DNA of 64,000 bases from Undaria pinnatifida. Taxonomy: Eukaryota; Sar; Phaeophyceae; Laminariales; Alariaceae. The notes below the pieces were generated by a model that saw only the letters and a program-made list of their open reading frames with translations, did not search any database and was not told where the DNA came from. Numbering within the stretch: position 1 is the first letter of the stretch; each line of letters begins with the position of its first letter. A program made the translations under genes and the position numbers. Positions 22,440 through 34,000 of the stretch are shown here, piece after piece. The stretch covers positions 8,019,919 through 8,083,918 of the forward strand of contig JABAKD010000016.1 in assembly GCA_012845835.1 (NCBI GenBank). Reading direction: 5' to 3'.

Positions 22440-25370
22440 CCTCACCCCTGTAGACCATGAAGTCATAAACCTCGTCAGGGCTTGCGGCCTACACACCCTC
22501 TCCTTACACCGGTCCCTGGCATTGGCTTGTGTGGGCTGGTGTCCCAGCTCAATAGCGCCCTTTTGGGTGGGTTCACCTTGACCTCGACTGATATTGACGA
22601 TTTTCGCGCACACGGGTCACGTAAGAGGGTTGATGATCTTTCTGCTCCTAGGAGATTTGACGCCCGTGCTTCTGCTTTCGTCGATACGGGCGATGACCGC
22701 CTCAGCCGCGCACCATTTCGACCGGCCACCGACGCCAGTTTCATTCCGATTTTCGTGGTGCTCCGCCAGAATTCCCCCCACCGGCTCCTACGCCCCCTTC
22801 GGAGGCTTCAGTGGCACTGCCGCCCTCAGGGCCGCATCTCCACTCGGACACACTGAAGAATAGTCGCTGCCGCCGACGCCGCGTAGCCTGCTGTAGATTA
22901 TGGTTTCGGACCCGGCAGGGTACCTCGGTCATCTTCTTCTCGGGTCGACCCTCCTCGGCGCGTTTCGCGCCCTCGATCGCCTTTGGTCGTCGCCTCGGGC
23001 CCACCTTGGGCCCCAACGCCTGTCCCAACGGTACCCATCCCGTCTGACCGCGACCCAGCGGAGCTTTTGAGTGCTCCGCTTTTAGGACTCTCGATCTCTT
23101 CGGAGCCTCTCCGCTCTTACGGCCAATTTGGCCGCCCTCGGCGCTGCTGCTGAATTTCACTTTAGCATTTCCGCTGCCCGTTATTCGCACGCCGACTGGG
23201 TACGGGAGCAACACAAGCAGAGCCTGCGTGTTACGCCGCCATCCAGTACCTTTTTCTCGGCCAGTCAGTGACCCTGCCCACCGAAGCTTTGCCGCGTTTT
23301 CTCTCACACCAGCGCTCCTCCTTCTCGGGATTCAGGAGCTCGCTGGCAAAGGACGCCTCCCTACCTTACTACCGACGGGGGTATTGTCCTCTTCGTCCTT
23401 AATCCAGCTGTGACCCCCTACTCCCTACGACCGGCGAGACGCGCGGCTTGCCTTGTGGGTGACGAGCCAGTTCGTGTTTTATGTGCCGGTACTCACGCGC
23501 CCTTGGACCATGCAAGCCTGCCATTCGACTGCTTCCTGCCATCTCGGCACGGCACGCACACTTCGCATGCTCGAACGTTTCTACTGGTGGATAGTCATGA
23601 GCGTTTGCACCCGCTGGTGGCTGCGCGACTGCCCAAAGTGCCAAGCGCGGAATACATCGCGATTGACGACTCGTTGGCCCGTCATCTCGATTCCCCTCGC
23701 TCCGGGACCGGGCATTGTTGTCAGCGTGAACTATTCTGGGCCGCTGCCGATCACGCCCGGGGCAACACCTACGTCTTTCTTGCACCGAACGTTTTAGCTG
23801 CCGCGCGGATATTCTCCCTCACCGGCGCTGAATTTACAGCTGAGCGTTCGGCCAACGCCCTTATCAACCGTTGTATTCCCCTTGGGAATGCCCGTGTAGT
23901 ATCCTCTCGGACAACGTCCTCCATTTCACCTCCAAGCTTTTGCACGTCGTCTACGAGCTTCTAGGTGTTCGAAAAAACGCCACCAGCTCCTGCTACCCGA
24001 CCGGTGACGGTGCTGTGGAGCGTGTCAACCATACAATGGCCCAAAAGCTGGCTATGGTCGCCAATGAGCGGGAAGACGATTGGGATGCCCAACTACCTAA
24101 CGTGGAATTCGCCTGCAGCCATTCGGTCGGCGCCGCCACTGGTCTGGCCCCCAACGAGGTTCACATGGGCAGGCTCCCGCGCCCCCCTCTTACCCTCTTC
24201 GACCACTCCGGGGTCGCTAGCCATCAGAACCTGACCCGCGACCACATCGCATATTGCAACCTGGGTCGGCACGCCAACCGCGCACCAACGATATTGTTCG
24301 CGAAATGCATGCTTTGACAGTTTCTCGTGTGGAACGGCGAAACTCAGCCCTTTCGGACGCTTTGCGTCAGGTCCCCAACTTCGTTTCGGGAAATTGGGCT
24401 TGGCCGTATAATGCGGCCTCCACTATTCGCCAAGGTGCGAAGGCCGGCACGGATGCCAACGTGCCCAAGGTAAACATTGTGCTCAATTAGAGGGCCCTTA
24501 TATGACCCTCACGGTCGACCCCTGCCCTCTCTAGCGAGACACCGGACGGTCCCTCCCTTAGAGATAAACTTCTCCATTTGGATCTACCCACAGAAATCCC
24601 CGGCACAGATGCGCACTGCCGCGTCTCCGTCGAGCGCTTGCAAGCCCTGCGCCAACCCCTACGACAGCGGCGACATGCACACGTATCATTCTGATGAGTT
24701 GACGCAACACGTGCTCAACAATCTCACGAAAAAAATTCCTTCCGTATCAGGCCATTCAGGACGACGTGTCGGCGCCCTTCCAGCGTCGAGGTGGAAAGGC
24801 TGACCGGCATGGCCGTCAATCGCTCCGAGGTCGGGGTCGGGCAATCGCGGTGATGTACGAATTGCATTGAACCAAGCTCTCTCGCCCATCATGAGAACGG
24901 GAGATGGACCTCCAGCTCTCACGACAACATATCTTCCTCTACTGGGCGAGTACTACGAACCAGCACCGCCAAACCAACAGCCTACAACGTTAGATGCGCA
25001 CTTTCTCGTGCTAACGGTGAGCGATTTTTTGACACCTGGCTACGACTGCGCGCCGCGCGCTGACTCCACTACAGCACGACGGTGCTCCCCAACGGGGCCC
25101 ATTTTTGGTACACGGCCGACGACGGCTTGTGATGGTTAGGGGAAATCAGCGCTCGTACAACCGTCGACGTGGAATATGTGGTACACTTTCTGGACCAACC
25201 GGAACCGATCAAGCTTCCGCTCTCTCCGGCTCGCTATACGATTGTAGCAGGAGGGGTTTCAAGGCTCCTGGTGCCTTCAACTCCGTCGGGGTAGATCAGT
25301 TACATGCGGGATTCAAAGTATGGTCGATGAATCCTGTTTCGACGTTCATGCCACCACTGAATCGGGTATT
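22440..25370 (+). pseudogene. decayed Ty3/Gypsy retrotransposon pol (integrase region)
   Basis: Fragments of one polyprotein can be followed through at least four frame changes and several stops. Around 23510-23650 lies the integrase zinc finger (H-x5-H, then CPKCQ). The core follows: SVNYSGPLP near 23715, where the first catalytic Asp is replaced by Asn; RGNTYVFL; then CSILSDN with the second Asp at about 23890-23910; and GDGAVERVNHTM with the catalytic Glu near 24020. Downstream, LPNGAHFW and VEYVVHFLDQPEPIKLPL (25087-25230) form a chromodomain-like C-terminal module. The part before 23050 may be gag or RNase H but is too degraded to assign, and no RT motif was found. No flanking LTRs were identified. 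The element is dead. Confidence 0.8.
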
Positions 25371-25779
25371 TGACGTTCATGTCACCACCGAGCTAGGCTG
25401 TTTGAATCCTGTTTTCTTGGTTTTGGGTTCTGGTTCTTCGGGAGATATTCATTTTTCTGGGTTTTGGGCTTAGTTTCCATGGGGAGGGGTGTCCCGTTAT
25501 TTCTCCGCTCGGTTTCGGCGTCACCTCCGCAGGGTTACGTGCGATGTTAATTCCCCGCGTAAGCAAAGTTTTGTACGTAGCGTTCTGATACGCTTTTGCG
25601 ATCGCTTGGGGTTTTGCTGGCGAGGTTTCCGACTATACCGCCTTTGATCCCATCATTTTTGCATTTCTTAGTCTTTCTCGGTAGCACCCCGTTTTTTGTT
25701 TATTTTCTTCCCATTCCCCGTGTCAATCTGAAAAAAGCGATAGCCCTCGCGTCTGTCGATTTTTCCCCTACCTGGAGTA

Positions 25780-26220
25780 CTTGAAGCTGAAAATGACCGA
25801 GTACTTGTCAGTTCCCGGGGTACTACGTGCTGAAAAATACCGTGTACCTGCCGGTACCTGGACTACCACAAGCTGAAAATGACCGAGTACCTGCCAGTTT
25901 ACGTGGGGTAGTTGGAGTTGAAAAAGACTGTGTACCTGCCAGTACCTAGGATACTTTAGCTGAGGATGACTGAGTACCTGCCAGTAAACCTGGAGTATTT
26001 TGAGTTGAAAACGGCTGAGTACCTGCCAGTACCTGGGGTACTTCAATCTGAAAATGACTGTATTATCTACCAGTACCTGGAGTACTTCAAGCTGAAAATG
26101 ACTGAATACCTACCAGTGCCGGAGCCCGGAGTACCTCAAGCTGAAAATGATTGAGTACTTGCCAGTACCTGGAGTACTTCAAGCTGAAAATGACAGAATA
26201 CTTGTCAGTACCTGGATTGT
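25780..26220. repeat. ~46-bp minisatellite
   Basis: About nine to ten imperfect units contain GAGTACCTGCCAGTACCTGG and CTTCAAGCTGAAAATGA. Unit length varies by a few bases, which breaks the frames. Not coding. Confidence 0.9.
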
Positions 26221-26229
26221 CAAGGCGCG

Positions 26230-28031
26230 AAATGACTGGTCCTGGTTACTGGTACTCTGACTACTTTGAGGTCTCCACGTATCCAACCATTCGACGATCT
26301 TCTTGTTTTTAATAAAGACGAAACCTACCATAACACAATCATACCGTACGCTGAAGAGATGAGCCTCGGCAATCCATCGAGCACACGGGAGCACCAGAAC
26401 ACAGCGAGCAGCACATTGCCCGGGGTAAAAAACAGGGTGGGGATTTAGATCGAGGCTGGGGCTACCCCAGGCGATTCTATAAAACATCATCTTACATTTT
26501 TACACGTCTTGATTAATATCATTCCGGTACATTTCAACGTATCAGCAACGTGTAGTTTACATGTACCACCAGCAGTGGCGTAACAATGAACGGCAGAAAA
26601 TAGTGCAAGGCACTCGCTTGATCACTTATGTACAGGAATCGCGGACGCCCTCCCCCTCGCCCCCCCCCCCCCCCCCTCCCACCAGCTCACGTTGAAGTTC
26701 TTTGCGACCAACAACAGAACACCCGATAGAGTGCAGCACGGTAAAACCAACGACATACACTACGCTCACGTGTAGTGCTCGTAGTGTCTTTTTTTCCGGC
26801 ACCTCTCGCAAAGGACATTTTTTTCCGGAGCGTTCCGAGCGTTTTACTCTACTTCGAAGTAGCAGTACATGCCGCATTTGCACGTTGACCAGTTTAGTCA
26901 CCATGCTTGTCCATATTAATGGTTTTCTTTGTGGCGAGATCGACGGAAAAAGTGGGAAACACCGCTCTCGGGGCTATGCTCCTCCAAAGGAATAGACGGG
27001 GATACCAAACGACGGTTCGCCAAACCGCATTCCTCCCCTGCTCTAGAAGGACCGCCCGGGCCGAAGTGTTGTCTTGATGGCCAAATCATCGCTCACCGAA
27101 GATTTTTCAGGAGAGATACAAAAAAAGTTACTTTTTGGAAGTGGAAATTGTTCTACTACGAGTACTTCAACGCACATAATAACCGTTTTGAAACTCAAGA
27201 CGTGAAACAGGACAAGACAGGAACACGATTACAGCATCGATCACACGTAGCCCACCGCTGCATATTTCGATGAATAGTACGGGCACTACACTGCAAGGAG
27301 AAAGTTGTCCAACATGCTCCCAGCATGGCCATACTCCCGCTACATATCGCTAGCCTTGCATAGTTAGCAGACCACGATTCGCTATTTTACGGTCGTTGTA
27401 CCCAGGTTTCAACAGAAAGCAACGCGCTAACGGTCCTACCGGCCAGGACACAGTTCTGTGGACCGACAGCAGAACAAGCACTATTCAATTCAGCGCGATT
27501 GCCGCTGCTACCGTAAGCGCAGGTCGGCACACCGCAAGAGAGTCACATCCTCGCGGGACAGCAGTACTTGAGCAACAAACACAAAAAATGACTTCTCATT
27601 CGTGAAGCAGGCTCCGGTGGAGCAACCGTCCCCACCCACCGCACCATCCCCGCGGTATTATACACTAGCAGCCACGAACGACAGACGATGAAACAACTCC
27701 CCCTCGACCTGCGCCACAGCGATAGCAACAGCAGCAGAGAAATATCTCGTGCGGGGCCCAGGCTAGACTTCTTAATTGAGAGAAAGCGTGTTCCACGCTA
27801 CCTTTAGTATGACGGCACCACATGAAACTCAGCTCCACATTTTCGTTGGAAACTCGGGAGCGGCCATGCTAACGTTTGTGTGAATACACCCTTTCTCAAG
27901 TAAGAAAACCCAGCCTCGACCAGTATTCCGGTTTCTTAATAAACGGCTGGTAGTGCATGGCAGCATCGCGCACACCAAGTCATCAAAGAGCATCAACGAG
28001 CCATCCGGCCATCTCGAGATGGGTGGCCTCG
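26230..28031. other. 3' flank of the SKA3-like gene, no gene seen
   Basis: Probably 3' untranslated and intergenic sequence downstream of the minus-strand SKA3-like gene. A C run lies at about 26660-26680. No frame here shows family motifs or credible splice structure. Confidence 0.45.
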
Positions 28032-31000
28032 TCATCCCACGCTTCCACGTATGCGATACATCCTGCTGCCCTTCATCTGGAGAGCGGCGCGGGGATTGAA
28101 ATGCGCGCGTCGTTAGCGGAGGTCATTAAAACAAGGCCGCAGAGAACAACGAATTAAGAGGGCTAACACATCAAGAGAATGTTACGAACATACCACGAAA
28201 AAAGGTTGCAATCCTTTCGGCGACCAGAACATTTTTTTCGTGCTATTTACAAGCTGCACGCCTCAAAATCACAGGCACGGTTCTAAGGGGGTTCGCGCTG
28301 ATCGCGAGCAAGCACCGCAGGCTGTGGTCCTGTTATCCACCCCACCAACATTCCAACTCCTATTCCAAGTACAAATTATTTACATGTTAAGGTTAATAGC
28401 TTGTCCCCGAAGCTAAGGAATGATGCAGTACAACAGGTTCCAAGGTATGTTAATGCAGACACCACACTGCAGTAGACCAGCCTCCTATCATAGCTACAAA
28501 TCACGGACTCGAACATCCATCCACCCATCCACCCAGCGTTAGAGCGAGTGAAAACCATCCCACCCCCCCACCCCTACCAGCCTTCCTGTCTGTCTTACCC
28601 ACTCCCACCCAACCCAGGAAGGTAAAACATTGCATTCAGGTGGATACACGCCTCCACCAAGCTAACTACACTGACGCGCGTTACGATGGCGGTAGCGTTT
28701 TTTGGCCAGAGCATTTCTTGCTGAAGGGGCTTGTCAATTACAGTAGACTAACGAACTATCCAACATCCTTGGAATGTCCTTTTCGTTTTACAACATAATT
28801 TCGTTATTGCGACTATTGAATAGGCCAAGGCCTTGTCCATCGGGCGGCACTTTCATTTTGTCGCCAAAAAAAGTTTTCAGTGAGGTATAGAGCTCCTTCA
28901 ACCCGTTTAGAGCCCTAAAATTGTCTCTACCGGTATACTAACTCCAAGTTATTTGTCCCCAAAAGCGAGTTTCCAGTTGCAAAGGCGTTAACCCTTTCAC
29001 CACTCCAATATTATTCAGCACTATCTTCAAGTGGTTTTCCCAAAATCAAATAGATGCAGCTCTAACGGGGGGGGTGAGGCGCCTCAGAAAAATTAGGTAC
29101 ATCCCTATCGTAGCATGACTCCAATCCACTCCACCCCGCTCCACTTGCCTCAACGCGCTTGAAGTGTGACGCAAACAGCAGCAGCGTTCGAGACAGTTCA
29201 CCGTGATCGATGATGGCCGTCATCTCGTCCGCCGTCAGCAGCAACTCCGACGGGGTTTCCAGTCTCGGAGCGGCGTAGGCGTTAAGGTTGCGGATGGCCT
29301 CGTTCAGGACGCCCCTCGATACTTGAATGGTAATGAAGGTAGGTGCCTGGAAGCGTCGCGTGAGAAAGCGCGAACGTATATCAGCAACAGCGAGATCGCA
29401 GCAGACGAAGCGGACAAAGCAGCAGAAGCAACCGCGGGAGCAGCAGCAGAAGCAAGCGCACACAGGACCGAGCGTAAGACAAATGGGGGTTGGTAGAAAT
29501 AGGGAGCCGTTAATGGCGGGGAGACTAACGTTTGCTTCAAAAATGTTGCTCCGTGCTTGACTTCGAGACGCATTACACTTCACATACTGCTATAGGCTAC
29601 CTGAAGGAGAGTCTGACTGGAAAATGATCCACTGATGCACGGCGCTCGCACACAAGACGGAACACATGATGGACAAGCAAGCAAGAAAGAAAGCAAGCAG
29701 GCTAAAACGCAAGCAAGCAGGCAGCCGAAAACACAACCAACAATAAAGCCAAACCAAACCAAACAACCTAAAGTTCCAACTACTTATTCCCGGTTTTCCC
29801 CTCCCGTGACTCTCGTTACCTTTGCGTACTCTTCCTGCGACACGAGTTCCAGCGGCCCATCGCTTCCCAATGCCTCCAGCGGTTCCCCTCCCTCCCCTTC
29901 CCGCGCCTCCACCTCCTCTCCCCCCCCCCGTTCCTCCTTCTCAGGCTCCTCGCCGACAGCTTCCTCCGCCTCCTCCAGTCGCCGCCAACAGAGCGCAGCG
30001 CTCGCACCGGGGGCATCGGCAGCAACTCCATATTCGGGATTCTGCGCGAAAGCTACGGGCGACGACAGCTCGGGAGTTCGACAATCGTCCTCGTCCTCCT
30101 CCTGGGTGTCACTATAGCCGTCGCCATCGCGACCACCGTCGTCAAAGTTGTTGACTTTTTCCTCCCCACCGGAGATATACCGACAGCTAACTCTGCCGCC
30201 ACTAACACTACCACCGGTACCCCTGCCGCCAATACCGTGACCGCCACTGCCGCCGCTGCCACCGCGGCTGCTGTTCGCGCGCGATCCGCCATAGATCGCA
30301 GACAATGTCGGGGTACGATGTGTCTCCCCACCAGACCGCGTCGAGCGGACAGAATGGCCGGGGACGCTGCCGCCACCCCCCCCACTAACTCCGCCACCAC
30401 TGCCACGACCACCGTCGCGTATGGAGACGTCGGGAAAATAACGCGGTGTCGGCATCGGCGGGCTGTCCACCGCCGTTATCGCGAAGCGCCGCCGATGTAA
30501 AGAGGCACCGTCGATGTGCAGTCGATACAGGCGCGAGACGGCCACACGATAATAAGGGTACAGGCGGGCGGTCGAGATTAGCCACGAGACGATAATAAAT
30601 ACTACCTGGCAAGGGGTATGGGCAGTGAAGATCAAGATCGATATCCATATCAAGATCAATATCAAAATAACAATATGGAGCAGCCGAAGCAAACACAGCA
30701 CTGGAAGCAAACGAAGCACTGGAAGCAAACGGAGTAACCGAACTAATCCGACCAATTGGACCCATCAATCTAACGATAGCAAGCGGACCATGCGGGGCAA
30801 CCAGAACCATCGGATACTGTGACTGTCTGAAGCCGGAGGTTTTTCACTCACGTGCGCGGCGTTTCCGGACTCAGGGGTTCCTCATCCTCTTGCCCACCCC
30901 CCGCCCCCGGAGCTGGCGGCGACTCGCCAGACGCCTCTCGCGAGACACAGACGGGGGACGCGGGAGAGTTACCCCCCCAAAAATCGTCCCCCAATTCAGT

Positions 31001-34000
31001 CGACCGTCCGCCGCTCCCACAGGAGCCATCCCCTACCTGTCAGAAGAACAGCCGCGAGCGGGGGGTCGTGGTGGTAGCGAGGGATGTTTAGGTCATTAGA
31101 AATTTCCCTTACACACAACCCTCCAGCTTATGTCTAACCCGTCAACAGTGTGTGGCACGCCTAATCGAATCAAATTCCGAGTATTCAGTACATTACGTAC
31201 AAGTAGACCTGAATTATATAGCTGCAAGAAGATTCAACCAACTTACGTGGGTACGTAGTACTAGGTATACTTCAATGAGAAAACACCACCCTGGGCATAT
31301 AGAAACCCACCTCGGCCAAAGCGCGTCCTGGGGTCGGATCTGGCGACGCGATCAGGGACTGGGAGCAACCCTTCCCCTCCCTCCCTTCCTCGTCAACCCG
31401 CGTCACACTACTGCCGTTGCTGATTTTCCTGCTGGAAAACGGGACGCAGTCATCGATAAGAACGTGCCAGAGGGAGCACAAAACTTAATTAGCAAAACTC
31501 ACCAAGAGAAGAAAATTGCCCGCATCGTATCTGATATTTCCACTCATGATGTTGCGCGCTTCCACTATTTAGACGGTATACCCGATCATATGTACTGTAC
31601 GTGCAAGTATTAATAGTACATGCATGCATCACTACCAAAACCCGTCGCCGACTGACACATTCGGAAGCGTACGATGAAGCGCCTAAAAAAAACATTAAGC
31701 AGTACTAAGTAGTTCATACGACATTCATTTGTTTCGACATCCAAAGCAGGCGATACATATCATGCGACACATATCATGCCAACATCTTCATATTTGGAAG
31801 GGTTACAAAGGTGGCGAAACAGCAAAAATAATCGTTTAGGTTCAGGAGACGATACGGTCGCATTTCTCATATACTTGGTTGCAAAACTTTGGACCTCCCA
31901 AAAAGGGGCGAGAGAGGGTGCCGCTGGGATCGGTCGATACAGGAGCGGAAACGCGGACGGGTTAACCCCTTTAAAATGCGAGTTTTTTGCTAGAGCTTCA
32001 ACTATGACTTGGTGCAGGAAAAAATACCCCACGGTGAAAGGGTTCAAAGCAGGGGTAACGAGGAGGTAGGCCTGTACCTGGGGATCTCGCGCGCCGTATT
32101 CCCGGCGTTCATGGCCACCTCCATCAGGGACCGGCCAACTTCTGTTCTCATCGGTGAGCTCAACACGGGAACTGGGGAGTCCACGGACACTTCGCTACGG
32201 TATCAGGAGCGAGGCAGGGAAGGAAGGAGGGAGGGAGGGAGGGAGGGAGGGAGGGAGGGAGGAAGGGTACGGAGGGGTGACGGAGTCTCATACTTTGCTC
32301 GAGCTGTTGTCGTCGCGCCGACTTTAATAGTTCCCTTCATCTAGTACAGCAGCAGAAGCGGTGGCCCCAACGCCATGCTTCATCCAACGAACACATACCC
32401 CCGCCCCCACCGCCAAAAACCACGTTCATATTACACGCAAGAGCCTTTAAGACGCAAGGCCAGGCACGCACGCACGGGACAAAACTAATCAAATAAGAGG
32501 TAGAGAATGCAGGAAAAAACAAGAAAAATACCGGCGTTTTACGAAAACAATACAGGAAAACAAAAGGCATAGAAAAGCAACAACAATAACAAACACCCAG
32601 CACGCTGAGCGCAGCGCTCTGCACGGTGGTACGTACCTTTCCACGTCTCTCGCGCCGAAATCTCTCCCATTAGGCGTTGACGGCTCTCCGCTCCCAAGGC
32701 ATGGCATCCGAGGCGTGGGCGGGTCAGATCTCCAGGGCGAAGCCGGTGCCATCTCAATCCTTCTCTCTTCGTCCCTGCGCCCGCCTCCCGCCGAAATTTG
32801 ACAACCATCGCTAACCCCACCTTCCTCGCCACCACCACCACGACCTCCACCACTACCACCGCTGCCACCGCCACCGCTACCGCTACCGCTGACGATACCA
32901 AGGCGGGTACCGATGCCGCTACTGATGCTGCTGCGTCGTTGTCGGTCAGACATTGGCGTGTTCAGGTGGGGTGGTGACCAGCTACTCGACACGGAAGACC
33001 TAGCGACCTCTCCCGCCACCGTCGTCGTCGCTGCCCCTCCATCTGCACCCTGCTGGAGGTGATCACCTTGTTCGTGGTGGTGGTTGTTGCCGGCGATGGC
33101 AACAGCCGAATGCTGGGCGAGAAGGACCTCGAGCGAGCGAGCAGTTCCGACGGGGCTGTAGCCGGAGCCACCCTTGACTTGCCGCTGCTTCTGCAAGTGG
33201 TCCAGCCGGAGCATTTCGCGGGTTCCCTGCCGACGGAGCGTGTGTGCACGTTGTTTAAATGTTTTCATGATTTGCCGTATTTTTGTGTGTATCTACACTT
33301 TTGTGTATTTGGTTTAATATATTGCGCGGGCTATACGGTCGAATCATAGTCCATATAGATGTACATGCATACAGAGCTCTATGAAAAACGAGACGCGGGG
33401 TGGAAGGAACGTCATCAACCCGATTTGAAATTCAGACAAAACAATACTCCGCCACACCTACGCCAACAGCACACAGGGTGTGGCGCACACAGCAGTGCAG
33501 TCACGCTCCTCGTGACGGGGCAACGTTAACGATTGCAACCACAGAGACCGCCTTCGTCGATGATAACGCCGCTGTGTCACGCAGCTTGCGAAGCTGAACA
33601 CTCAACTGGTTGGAATCACAGCTGACACCAAAGCATCATAGTCATTCATGACAATAACATTAATAGATACATGGTATGCATCTATATAAAAACCGGTTAC
33701 CAGATGTATTTATCCGCATCGCACCTCTGATATTTCCCAATCGGCTAGTGTTGGCGTCGCCGGCGAGTCCTCGTCGCCACCCTGCTCCTCCTCAGGGATA
33801 ATCGCGGCGGCAGAATGATGCACAGGGGTTGCAACAACAGCAGCGTCATCATCGATGGGACCGGTCTCCACCGGTACCGCTAATTCCTCTTCTGGACCGG
33901 CACGGGTCTCGCCACCGCCGCTATCGACGCCATTATCTTGTTGGGACGAGGCGTTAGCTTCACTGGGGACGCTATGTTTTCCTCCCCTACAGTCCTGCGA

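Noticed and set aside
22475-23307. Long minus-strand frames across the Gypsy region
   Set aside because: They are antisense to the degraded plus-strand polyprotein, which has clear integrase motifs.
29784-30755. 323-codon minus-strand frame taken as a single gene
   Set aside because: Only 29820-30462 is kept as SKA3-like exon 10. The frame upstream of 30462 is intronic and the tail past 29820 follows a good donor.
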